Assembly (NCBI GenBank): GCA_022072165.1
Contig: JAJVIF010000003.1
Span: 1 to 64,000 of the forward strand
Source: a bacterium
Lineage (GTDB): Bacteria; JAJVIF01
Length of the DNA: 64,000 nucleotides
Reading direction: 5' to 3'
Each line of letters opens with the position of its first letter. Positions within the stretch are counted from its first letter, which is position 1. The notes under the pieces were generated by a model. It did not search any database. It saw only the letters and a list, made by a program, of their open reading frames with translations, and was not told the origin of the DNA. The translations under genes were made by a program, and so were the position numbers. Shown here piece after piece: positions 54,115-62,495 of this stretch.

Positions 54115-56886
54115 TCAATGCCACGGGGTATTCAGCACCGCCTGGCGGAATCCGTTCTCCCCGTTCGCGACCAGACAGAGCAGGCGTGGGGACCCGTCAG
54201 GCGTGAGGGTCCGAACGGGAATCGTGCCGAAGTCCCCATTCAGGCTACTGACGTTGGTATAAGTGAAATCCTCCTCATCAATTGGCTCATCCGTCAGGGA
54301 TACCAACAAGGCCGGTCGAAACGCCGGGAATTTTGTCCCGGACCCCACAACCGGACGATTCCCGACCCGGCGCAGGTAGGGGTACTGGTAGTCATAGGAA
54401 GTCGTGCGGACCCCCACCTGCCACCATTCGGTGGGGTGCGCCGGAAACTGATTTTTAGTGGCGAGCAGCAGACTGTCGCCATTGACCCAGCGCCAGAGGG
54501 CCAGCCGGGGCTGCTCGAAGCGGGTCAGCATCAGTTCGCCATAGCGATACTCATCTGAAGCCACAAAGATGACCTGCTTCGACCAGTCAGAGAATTCGCG
54601 CGGACTGACCACAAAGGTGTGCAGCGCATGCATCGTGGTGGCTAATCCAGGCTCCCGCACGACACACCACAGCGAGTCATAGGGACCGGGCATCAGGCAG
54701 GGAGCGACCTCCGAATCCACATCACCGTAGCCGGGCCGGTAGTAAATCCAATCGCTGGGACCCGGTGTGAGGGCAGTCGCCCGGGCAATCTCCAGGCGGT
54801 TCAGACTGACGTTGCGATACGCGAACATCAGCCGGTTGCCGCGAACGATCAGCTGACTATGGAGCGAGACATCCGCCGGGAAGCTGTAGAAAGTGAAGTC
54901 GCTGGCACTGGACGGGGTCGCGCTGGAAGCGATCGCGATGCGTGTCGTCCCCGTCGTCCGCTTGTAGAGCAGGACCGGGATGTCGTTGTGGAGGACCAGT
55001 TGCGGCGCCGACAACGCGGTTGCGGCATCGACGGTCACCTTCACCCAGTCCGATGGCGCGGTGGGAACGTTCCGCGTGGCACGGTAGTAGTACAGCGATG
55101 ACGTGACCTCGTCGATGACCGCCGCCTGTGCCCGCACCCCGGACTGCGCTATCGCCAGGTGACTCGCGTCGATGCTCCCATCAATAGTCAGCTCCGTGAA
55201 GGCCATACCGGGATAGTAGACCCGGAAAAAGAATGGCCAGGCAGCCGACTTCCCACCACTCCCAGTGATCTGCACAAACCCCTGATACACCCCCGGTCGT
55301 GCCAGACGGACAGTGAGCGTCGGGTCGCCATTCCGCACCTGCTCGATCCCATCCTCGACACCACCATTGGGGAAGTACCACGCGAAGATGGAGCCGTCAT
55401 TTTCGTACGTCACTGTGAATGTGACCGTATCCAGCGACGTCCCCACCCCATTGATGCCTGAAGGCGTTACTCCGGTAATTACCGGTGGTGCAAGTACGAC
55501 CGGACCGACCTGCACCGGTACGACCTGATAGGTGATGCGGCGCAGTGCCCGCGATGAGTTGGCCGTCAACGTGTCCGGATCGACTCCGTAACGATACTGC
55601 CAGGCCGCCGTATCCGGGTCTTCCGGGTCAACAAACTCCGCCACCCCGTAGTACTTCCCCCGCGGGGGCACTAACTCGTTGACCAGTGTCAGGGGATAGT
55701 TCAGTTCATCACCGGCCTCCCCGGTTGCAGGGCCTCCCGGCGTCAGGGTCAGAGATCCAACAAAAAGGTCTGGCATGTGGAACCGGGCTGTTGGAAGTCC
55801 GCTGGCATTCTGCTGTATCAGGCTGACATCAGTTAGTGCTCCCAGAGCATGGCCCGTGGCTTCCGTGGCAGCCCGATCCCAGTCCCGTACGCTCAGATTC
55901 ACTACGAGCTCGTCGTTCTGTAGTTGTCCCATCGACAGATTCGCAGGCATACCCACTTTCGACACATCCAGCGCTGCATAGGGAAGGCGATAGGCAAACT
56001 GCGTGACGTCCACTTCCTCCGGGGGGAAGCGGAGCCCAGGTCCCCCTGCCCCACGGGGATCCGTGTACTTGATCAGGACCGCCAGAGAGAAGGTCACCGA
56101 CGTTTCCACAGCTTCCTTCGCCAGCACAACTACCATCACCGACCGTTGGCCAGCATGAAGATAGTCGTAACCAGTCCAGCCGTTGCCATTGGACCCGAGA
56201 TTTGCCCGCTGCCAGCCCCCCAGCAGTGGGTCGTAGTTTCCCCGGGCCACTCCCTGGTTACTGACCAAAATACGGCTGTCGGCCAGTTCATCGACGAGCA
56301 ACACGTATGGATGCGTGTTTGTCAGCTGGAGCTGATTGCCCATTGCCAGCAGATCACCAGGATTGACGTAGCCATCGGGGTTCAGCACGACACCCGGACG
56401 GAGTCGCACCTCGTTTTCAAAGTACATCGTCGGCATCCCGGATGGGATGACCAGCAGTCGTCCCGTATAGCTCAGATCGGTCCGGTTCAGGGCCGTCGCC
56501 GGCTGGGCCAGGTTCGGAGTCGGGAATGGATGCGCATGTATCAGCGAGACGCCTAAGTCGCCCTGTGACGTGTTGAAAATGCCACTTACAAACAGGCTGC
56601 GGCGGGTCAGAAACTGATCGATGTCGAGATCAAAGGAGAGATTTTGCGGGGGCTGACTGGTCCCGGCATGGCGCATCACCACCTCAGCCGTCAACGACTC
56701 CGGATCCAGGATCAGATCCCAGATGCCCGCCACAAACTCATCGGGGCCGGTGCCGGGCATCCCGGCTGTCACCGAGACCGGGGTCGCGGGCGGGGCGGGT
56801 ACCGGATCCGTGATTCCCTGCTGGCATCCAGGCAAAACCAGCGTCAGACCGAGCACTCCCGCTGCGATCTTCAGGCCGTTCATCAT
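54115..56886 (-). CDS. Lipoprotein L: family core, PKD domain, beta-propeller; follows glyA
   Basis: 923 aa, GGAGG 8 nt before the first of two ATGs. Lipobox LPGC (Cys21). The core has QPPQNLSFDLDIDQF, NRTDLSYTGRLLVI, GGWQRANLG...GWTGYDYLHAGQ, IKYTDPRGAGG and LSVRDWDRAATE. PKD at about 464-558 (FAWYFPNGGVED). The propeller shares LYYYRATRNVPTAPSDWVKVTVD and EIARATALTPGPSDWIYYRPGY with K. It ends AVLNTPWH. It starts 20 bp downstream of the glyA stop on the same strand and is probably read from the glyA transcript. Confidence 0.78.
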   Translation of the reverse strand: MMNGLKIAAGVLGLTLVLPGCQQGITDPVPAPPATPVSVTAGMPGTGPDEFVAGIWDLILDPESLTAEVVMRHAGTSQPPQNLSFDLDIDQFLTRRSLFVSGIFNTSQGDLGVSLIHAHPFPTPNLAQPATALNRTDLSYTGRLLVIPSGMPTMYFENEVRLRPGVVLNPDGYVNPGDLLAMGNQLQLTNTHPYVLLVDELADSRILVSNQGVARGNYDPLLGGWQRANLGSNGNGWTGYDYLHAGQRSVMVVVLAKEAVETSVTFSLAVLIKYTDPRGAGGPGLRFPPEEVDVTQFAYRLPYAALDVSKVGMPANLSMGQLQNDELVVNLSVRDWDRAATEATGHALGALTDVSLIQQNASGLPTARFHMPDLFVGSLTLTPGGPATGEAGDELNYPLTLVNELVPPRGKYYGVAEFVDPEDPDTAAWQYRYGVDPDTLTANSSRALRRITYQVVPVQVGPVVLAPPVITGVTPSGINGVGTSLDTVTFTVTYENDGSIFAWYFPNGGVEDGIEQVRNGDPTLTVRLARPGVYQGFVQITGSGGKSAAWPFFFRVYYPGMAFTELTIDGSIDASHLAIAQSGVRAQAAVIDEVTSSLYYYRATRNVPTAPSDWVKVTVDAATALSAPQLVLHNDIPVLLYKRTTGTTRIAIASSATPSSASDFTFYSFPADVSLHSQLIVRGNRLMFAYRNVSLNRLEIARATALTPGPSDWIYYRPGYGDVDSEVAPCLMPGPYDSLWCVVREPGLATTMHALHTFVVSPREFSDWSKQVIFVASDEYRYGELMLTRFEQPRLALWRWVNGDSLLLATKNQFPAHPTEWWQVGVRTTSYDYQYPYLRRVGNRPVVGSGTKFPAFRPALLVSLTDEPIDEEDFTYTNVSSLNGDFGTIPVRTLTPDGSPRLLCLVANGENGFRQAVLNTPWH

Positions 56887-56906
56887 GATGTCGTCCTCCT
56901 TGACGT

Positions 56907-58199
56907 TCAGTCAGTCGGTTGCAGTTCCAGAGTAGGGGTTTGCGAGGGGTCGTAGTCATAGATGGGGAAACGGACACAGAGTTCCCGGACCCGGTCCCGG
57001 ATACCGGCGTACACGGCGTCATCATCCGGATGCTCCAGGGTCTCCGCGATGAGGTCGGCGACCGCGATGAACTCCGCCTCGCCGAAGCCCCGGGTGGTCA
57101 TGGCTGAGGATCCCAGGCGCATCCCGGAGGCGACCAGCGGCGACCGGGTCTCCCGGGGGATCGTGTTCTTATTGATGGTGATGCCGACACTGTCCAGGAG
57201 GCGCTCTGCCTTCTTCCCGCTCATGTCCTGTGCGGTGAGATCGATGAGGACAATGTGATTGTCGGTGCCGCCGGTGCAGGGCCGGAAGCCCCGCTCGGCC
57301 AGTCGCGCCGCCAGGACCCGGGCATTGGCGATGACCCGTCCGGAGTACTCCGCAAACGATGGCTGCAGTGCCTCGAGGAAACAGACCGCCTTCGCCGCGA
57401 TGACATGCATCATCGGCCCCCCATGAATGCCGGGAAACACCCCCTTGTTCAGGGCTTCGGCATGGTCAGCTTTGCCGACAATGAGCCCGCCCCGCGGTCC
57501 CCGCAATGTTTTGTGTGTGGTGGTGGTGACGACATCCGCGACCGGGACCGGGGAGGGGTAGTGACCGGTCACCACGAGCCCCGCCACGTGCGCGATGTCG
57601 ACCATCAACAACGCACCAACCTCATCGGCGATCTCGCGATACGCCCCCCAGTCGACATGCCGGGGGTACGAGGAAAAGCCGCCGACCAGCATCTTCGGAC
57701 GAAACTCGAGGGCTATCCGGCGAATCTCGGCGTAGTCCAGGAGCTCGGTCTCTTTGTCCACACCGTAGGCAGCGACCTCGTAGTACTTCCCACTGATGTT
57801 CAGCGGATGACCATGGGTGAGGTGTCCACCATCGGAGAGATTCATGCCCAGGATGCGGTCGCCGGGCCGCAGGAAGGAGAGATACACCGCTGCATTGGCG
57901 GTCGCGCCGGCGTGCGGCTGGACGTTAGCGAACTCCGCCGCGAACAGTTGCCTGGCCCGGTCGATGGCCAGGGTTTCCACCACATCGACATACTCACAGC
58001 CACCGTAATACCGCTTGCCCGGGAGCCCTTCGGCGTACTTATTGGTCAGCGGGGAGCCCAGGGCTTCCAGCACCGCCGGCGAGGTGAAGTTTTCGCTGGC
58101 GATGAGTTCGATCTTTTCGTTCTGACGGGCCACTTCGTTCAGGACCGCCGCCCAGACCGCCGGGTCGGTAGCCTTGAGCTGCTGATACCGGGCATCCAT
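56907..58199 (-). CDS. glyA: Serine hydroxymethyltransferase
   Basis: 430 aa, normal bacterial length. NEKIELIASENFTSPAVLEALGSPLTNKYAEG and GKRYYGGCEYVD are the family N-terminal signature. The PLP lysine is Lys230 in VTTTTHKTLRGPRGG. GGTDNHIVLIDL and the C-terminal FGEAEFIAVADLI segment are intact. Known: converts serine plus tetrahydrofolate to glycine plus 5,10-methylene-THF in the cytoplasm, a main source of one-carbon units. ATG 58199 opens the protein (MDARYQQLKATDP). Lipoprotein L follows after 20 bp. Confidence 0.97.
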   Translation of the reverse strand: MDARYQQLKATDPAVWAAVLNEVARQNEKIELIASENFTSPAVLEALGSPLTNKYAEGLPGKRYYGGCEYVDVVETLAIDRARQLFAAEFANVQPHAGATANAAVYLSFLRPGDRILGMNLSDGGHLTHGHPLNISGKYYEVAAYGVDKETELLDYAEIRRIALEFRPKMLVGGFSSYPRHVDWGAYREIADEVGALLMVDIAHVAGLVVTGHYPSPVPVADVVTTTTHKTLRGPRGGLIVGKADHAEALNKGVFPGIHGGPMMHVIAAKAVCFLEALQPSFAEYSGRVIANARVLAARLAERGFRPCTGGTDNHIVLIDLTAQDMSGKKAERLLDSVGITINKNTIPRETRSPLVASGMRLGSSAMTTRGFGEAEFIAVADLIAETLEHPDDDAVYAGIRDRVRELCVRFPIYDYDPSQTPTLELQPTD

Positions 58200-58251
58200 A
58201 CGTCGCTGCTCCCTGCGCCCCGGATGTGTCGGAGGCCGCAGCAGGGAGTAT

Positions 58252-58281
58252 ACGAAGCCCCCGGCTACCCGGGGGCTTCGT
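58252..58281 (-). terminator. Terminator of lipoprotein M
   Basis: 12-bp stem CGAAGCCCCCGG / CCGGGGGCTTCG around a 4-nt loop (58253-58280), followed on the - strand by TATACTCC. Confidence 0.7.
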
Positions 58282-58308
58282 GTGGCGTTTGTCGTGTCTT
58301 CCGTGGGC

Positions 58309-61185
58309 CTAGTTACAGAGATCGGCGCCGAATTTCATGCCGAATCCGGGGTTGCTGGACCAGGACCCATACCGATGTACCACTGCCACCTGGCCACCCG
58401 CCAGCACGCCCAAATCGGGCCAGCAGCCACTGGGATTGTCGGTCTCCGGGAAGGTCACCTGCCAATCGGTGGGACTGTCCAGATTCGAGTTCAGCGCCCG
58501 GGCCAGACCCAGGCGCCCTGACGAAGTAGTGGTCGTGGACTGGTTGTCGTAGAACGCGATGACCGGCAGCCCCCCGACGATCTCGATGTCAGTCCCCAGC
58601 ATCTGGCTGATAGCGCTGCTAAACGTCCGGATGGTGTACCCGTTCCAGTCCGAGGCGGAAGCGGTGGGATTCTGGACATTGGAGACAATCACCCGAATGC
58701 CTGGTCCACCGCCGCCACCTGTTGAAGTCCAGAGGGCATGGAGATAGAGGAGTCGGGGCTGGCCCGCCCGGGTCACTTGCCGGAGGCGCGCTGCCCGTCC
58801 CCCGAATGATGTGTTCGGCATATTGAAGTGAGTCCACTCCGCCGCGCTGCCGGTGGGGGTGGCCACCGTACACTTGCTGAGATGACCATTGAAGCCGGAT
58901 TCGTCCCGATGGGCGATCCAGAGCTTGTGTCCGCCGGGCGTGCCATCGTCGTAGCTAATGATGTCGGTCCACGGACCCCGGGCGTTGAGAGCCTCCACAT
59001 TCACCAGCAGCCAGTCAGCGGGGGTCAGTGGCGGGTCGGTGAGAGCGAGGGCGAGGCGGGCGTCGTCGGCCAGTTGGTCGCCATACGCTACTGCCAGATT
59101 ACCGTTGTGGACTGTCAGGGAACAGCGCAAGACTCCATCTGGAGTCTGAGCCCCTCCCAGACCAACCTGTGACACCGAGTCGAGTTCGTAGATGGTCCAG
59201 TCGCTCGGTCCCGGAAGCGTCGGCGCGGTGACAGTGGCGATCGCCATATTCATCCGGTCAGTCGTGTCGTTGTTGAAGGCAATAGCGATCCGGCCGTTGT
59301 GCACCAGCATCGCCTGATAGCAGGTCTGATACAGCGTGGGGGCCTGTCCCGCAAACGAGGTGATGACCGTTGTGGTCCAGTCGCCGGCTCCGCCGGGAAT
59401 CGCGCTGCTGCTGCTCGACAGCTCGAGGAAATACTGCCCACCGGTGTATCGCAGCGAGGTCACAATTGGTTTGCCCGCATAGAGTTCCATGTCCGGGAAG
59501 TGTCCCGAGTCGCCCGCTGCGCTGGTGTTGAACAGGTAGCTGTTGTAGCCGCCAGCCGCCGAGCTGGTGAAACTGAAGTTGAAAGGTGAGGAAGTGCCAA
59601 AACCATTGGTGGCGGTGACGGTCCCGTTGTAGGTCCCGGCCGCTCCCAGCGTCACGAGCGGACTGGCATCCGTGCTGGTGTTGGGTGTCGCACCGCCGCC
59701 AAAGTTCCACGACCAGGAGGTCGGGCTGCCACTGACCGTGGCTGAAAACGTGACATTGCTTCCCGGACAGCCGATGGTGCCGATGGGCGACACCGCCGTG
59801 ATCACCGGGACTCCGCCACTCCCCCCCACCGCGACGGGAATGACCTGGTAGGTCCGGGTCGCCAGCGCCCGGCTCGGTGATGCAGCGATGGTGACCGGAT
59901 CCACACCAAAGTGATACGCGCTGTCATTGAGGCTGTCCGACGGGTCCACAAACCGGACGAGGCCGTAGACCGTACCAGCCGGGGCAGTTCCCAGGGCGTT
60001 CAGGAACAGCCCGGCATATGGGATTTCGTTCCCCGGCTCGCCGGAAAAGCCCCCGGCGGGCAACAACGCGGCCGCAGAGCCACTCAAAGCCGGCGCATCA
60101 AAGAGGGCGACTGGTGTGCCAGCGGCCCCGGCTTCCACGAGTGTGATGTCCGGCTCTTCGCCCACCAGGGACCCCGCCGACTCCAGCGCTGTCGCATCCC
60201 AGTCCCGCAGGAGCAGATTCAGGGTCCCGCTGGCACCGGCGGAGGTGCCGACGGAGGCGAAAGTAGTTGATGTCACCTTCGAGGCATCGAGAGCGGCATA
60301 GGGCAGGCGATAGGCAAAAGCGAAGACATCAGGCGTCGGCGGAGGCAGACGTCGGCTGCGTCCCCCCTGGCCTCGGGGGTCGGTGTACTTGATGAGAATC
60401 GCGAGCTGCAGGTCCACCGGACCGCTGCCCAGGGCACTCCCCCGCAAGGTGAACGTGTTTTCGATGCTTTGTCCACCATGCAGGAAGTCGAAGCCCGTCC
60501 AGCCGGTGCCGGTCCCGATGTTGCTGCGCTGCCAGCCGCCCGCCAGGGGCTCATAACTGCCGTGCATCAGCCCCCCGTTGGAATTCCCCAGGCGATTGTC
60601 TTCCGCTTCATCGGCGAGCAGCACATACGGAAAGGCGGTATTGGTCAGTCCGGTGGTGGCGAGAAGATCTCCCGGATTCAGGTACCCATCGGCATCGGCG
60701 ACCAGAGTCGGGTCGAGGCGCACTTCTCCCCCGAAGTAAACCTGCGAGGTCCCCTCCGCCAGGATCAGCAGACGTCCGGTGTACCCCAGGTCCGCCCGAT
60801 TCTGGGCGGTGATGGCGGCATTCACATCGGGAGCCGGGAAGGGATGACTGTGACGAAAAGTCAGTTCCAGGTCGCCGCCCGGGGTTCGGCGGACTCGCCG
60901 AATCCGAAGGCTGTCGGGGCGCAGGAAGTTTTCGATGTCCAGGTCGTAAGTGTTCGCCTGGGGTGGCTGAGCCTGCGAGCCGCGGACAGCCGATACCGTC
61001 GCCTGCAATGCCGCTGGATCCAGCTGCAGCGTAAAGAGTCCGACCAGTGAGTCTGATCCAGACTGCAGCTGATAAGTCGGCGACAAGGTAGTGTTGGCCA
61101 TCGATGGTGGCTGGGCCGGCAAGCCGCCCCCCTGGCATCCAGCCAGCAGAAAGGCCAGTGCCCCAATTGGGAGTAGGTTGCGCAT
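58309..61185 (-). CDS. Lipoprotein M: family core, PKD domain, beta-propeller
   Basis: 958 aa from the ATG at 61185 (GAGG 8 nt upstream). A frame continuing to 61716 lies antisense to the lipid-kinase gene and is rejected. Lipobox LAGC (Cys17). The core has QPPQANTYDLDIENF, NRADLGYTGRLLILAEG, GGWQRSNIG...GWTGFDFLHGGQ, IKYTDPRGQGG and LLLRDWDATALE. PKD at about 455-538 (SWSWNFGGGATPN). The propeller (about 545-958) has DWTIYELDSVSQVGLGGAQ and NGNLAVAYGDQLADDARLALALTDPPLTPADW, the same unit as J with longer insertions. It ends GMKFGADLCN, unlike the GPW-type ends. Confidence 0.78.
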   Translation of the reverse strand: MRNLLPIGALAFLLAGCQGGGLPAQPPSMANTTLSPTYQLQSGSDSLVGLFTLQLDPAALQATVSAVRGSQAQPPQANTYDLDIENFLRPDSLRIRRVRRTPGGDLELTFRHSHPFPAPDVNAAITAQNRADLGYTGRLLILAEGTSQVYFGGEVRLDPTLVADADGYLNPGDLLATTGLTNTAFPYVLLADEAEDNRLGNSNGGLMHGSYEPLAGGWQRSNIGTGTGWTGFDFLHGGQSIENTFTLRGSALGSGPVDLQLAILIKYTDPRGQGGRSRRLPPPTPDVFAFAYRLPYAALDASKVTSTTFASVGTSAGASGTLNLLLRDWDATALESAGSLVGEEPDITLVEAGAAGTPVALFDAPALSGSAAALLPAGGFSGEPGNEIPYAGLFLNALGTAPAGTVYGLVRFVDPSDSLNDSAYHFGVDPVTIAASPSRALATRTYQVIPVAVGGSGGVPVITAVSPIGTIGCPGSNVTFSATVSGSPTSWSWNFGGGATPNTSTDASPLVTLGAAGTYNGTVTATNGFGTSSPFNFSFTSSAAGGYNSYLFNTSAAGDSGHFPDMELYAGKPIVTSLRYTGGQYFLELSSSSSAIPGGAGDWTTTVITSFAGQAPTLYQTCYQAMLVHNGRIAIAFNNDTTDRMNMAIATVTAPTLPGPSDWTIYELDSVSQVGLGGAQTPDGVLRCSLTVHNGNLAVAYGDQLADDARLALALTDPPLTPADWLLVNVEALNARGPWTDIISYDDGTPGGHKLWIAHRDESGFNGHLSKCTVATPTGSAAEWTHFNMPNTSFGGRAARLRQVTRAGQPRLLYLHALWTSTGGGGGPGIRVIVSNVQNPTASASDWNGYTIRTFSSAISQMLGTDIEIVGGLPVIAFYDNQSTTTTSSGRLGLARALNSNLDSPTDWQVTFPETDNPSGCWPDLGVLAGGQVAVVHRYGSWSSNPGFGMKFGADLCN

Positions 61186-61361
61186 GGATGAAACCTCGGG
61201 ATGTCGAAGAGTGCGAAGAGTGTGCTGCCCCTCCCGCGACCATCGCGGTGCTCTGAATAGCGATGCGCCGTCAGGATTGCAGTAAGTATTGTACGGCTGC
61301 CGGAACACGATTGCCGCTTCCCGGGTATCGCAATTCACCTGCTGCATAGCCGCGGCCGGGG

Positions 61362-61367
61362 TATACC
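61362..61367 (+). promoter_or_regulatory. -10 element placed for a leaderless lipid-kinase mRNA
   Basis: TATACC, 7 nt, then ATG 61375; no Shine-Dalgarno. Confidence 0.45.
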
Positions 61368-61374
61368 TTACGCT

Positions 61375-62295
61375 ATGCCGCCAGATTCCATGACCCCGAC
61401 TCCTCTCCCCCAGCGACTGGCCTGCATCATCAATCCCTTCGCCGGGACTGAGCGGGGGCTGCGTGATGAGTTTGAGGCTCTCAAGCGCTGGCTGCAGTCC
61501 CAGGGGATCGCGGGACTCACGCTCCTGATGCTGGACCCTGCCGAGCTGGAAGAGATGGTCCGTATCGCGCTCGACTGGGGGGCGGAGGAGTTCTGGATCG
61601 GCGGCGGCGATGGCACCCTGGCCCGCTTCGCCGGGCTGCATCACCGACTCGCCCTCAGCCAGCCCACCCTCTTTCTGCCCATGGGAACCGCCTGCCAGCT
61701 CGCCCGCCGGCTGCACATCCCCCTCGACTTCCCGGAACTCTTCGCGTCACGTCCGCACTACACATCACGCCTCGTGGATCTCTATGTCACCCGCTCCGGA
61801 ATCACCGGACTCCTGGCCGCCGGCATCGGGATGGATGCCCGGGCGATGGCGCGGGTGAATCACGGACTCAAACGGGTCATCGGCGAAGGAGCGTATTACC
61901 AGAGCCTCCTGCAGTCGCTCTTCACGATGCAGCCTTTCCAGGCCGTAGTGGAATGGGAGGGGGGCCAGTGGAGCGGCTCAACCGTCGAAATCCTGCTGGC
62001 GAACGCTAATCCGTTTGAGGGACCGCTGGCGAGCCTGGTCCCGCAGGCCACCATTACGGATGGCTTGCTGGATGTCATGATTTTTCGGGCAGGGCGCGCC
62101 CCGACTGTGATTAAACAGATCGCGTCGTTCGTGACTGGCCCGCCGGCGGATGACCCGGACATCGTGGTCATTCGCACACCCTGGGTAAAGGTGCGGACCG
62201 AAGGATCCGTCCCGGTGCAGGTCGATGGCGATGTCGCGGGGTTCACGCCCCTGGAGATCCGGATGTTGCCGGCGTCGTTTCCATTGCTGCAGTAG
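61375..62295 (+). CDS. Diacylglycerol-kinase-family lipid kinase (YegS/DgkB type)
   Basis: 306 aa, the usual length for DAGKc-domain lipid kinases. CIINPFAGTERGLRDEFEAL opens the domain, and the nucleotide-binding motif is FWIGGGDGTLARF (about 73-84). PMGTACQLARRL stands where GTxNDxAR is usual, so Asn-Asp is replaced by Cys-Gln. The C-terminal beta-sandwich ends with VPVQVDGDVAGFTPLEIRMLP, matching the family's DGE/DGD strand. Known: these enzymes phosphorylate diacylglycerol, phosphatidylglycerol or sphingosine-like lipids at the inner membrane. The substrate cannot be told. It is the only + strand gene between 36.6 and 64 kb. Confidence 0.88.
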   Translation: MPPDSMTPTPLPQRLACIINPFAGTERGLRDEFEALKRWLQSQGIAGLTLLMLDPAELEEMVRIALDWGAEEFWIGGGDGTLARFAGLHHRLALSQPTLFLPMGTACQLARRLHIPLDFPELFASRPHYTSRLVDLYVTRSGITGLLAAGIGMDARAMARVNHGLKRVIGEGAYYQSLLQSLFTMQPFQAVVEWEGGQWSGSTVEILLANANPFEGPLASLVPQATITDGLLDVMIFRAGRAPTVIKQIASFVTGPPADDPDIVVIRTPWVKVRTEGSVPVQVDGDVAGFTPLEIRMLPASFPLLQ

Positions 62296-62329
62296 GCCCC
62301 CGGCGGCGGCGTGGAGAGCCGCCGGGGGC
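62296..62329 (+). terminator. Hairpin after the lipid kinase
   Basis: Perfect 12-bp stem GCCCCCGGCGGC / GCCGCCGGGGGC with a 10-nt loop starting at the stop codon. No T-run follows, so it may terminate weakly or belong to the GC-rich repeat flanks. Confidence 0.45.
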
Positions 62330-62420
62330 TGCCGCGACGCCTGCGCTGCTTGAGATTCTTAGGGTGTCTTCTCCAGGCGGCGCCAGCGCCGCAGTCCATC
62401 AGAGTTGTAATGCATGACAA

Positions 62421-62449
62421 CAAACGCGCCTCCGGCGACCGGAGGCGCG
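62421..62449 (-). terminator. Terminator of lipoprotein N
   Basis: 11-bp stem CGCGCCTCCGG / CCGGAGGCGCG around CGA (62425-62449). The - strand continues TTTGTTGTC. Confidence 0.75.
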
Positions 62450-62495
62450 CTACTGTCCCGACCCAGGAGGGAGCCGGACCCGATGATGCTAAGGT

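Noticed and set aside
61186-61716. N-terminal extension of lipoprotein M
   Set aside because: It is antisense to the lipid-kinase gene and upstream of a normal lipoprotein signal peptide with Shine-Dalgarno.
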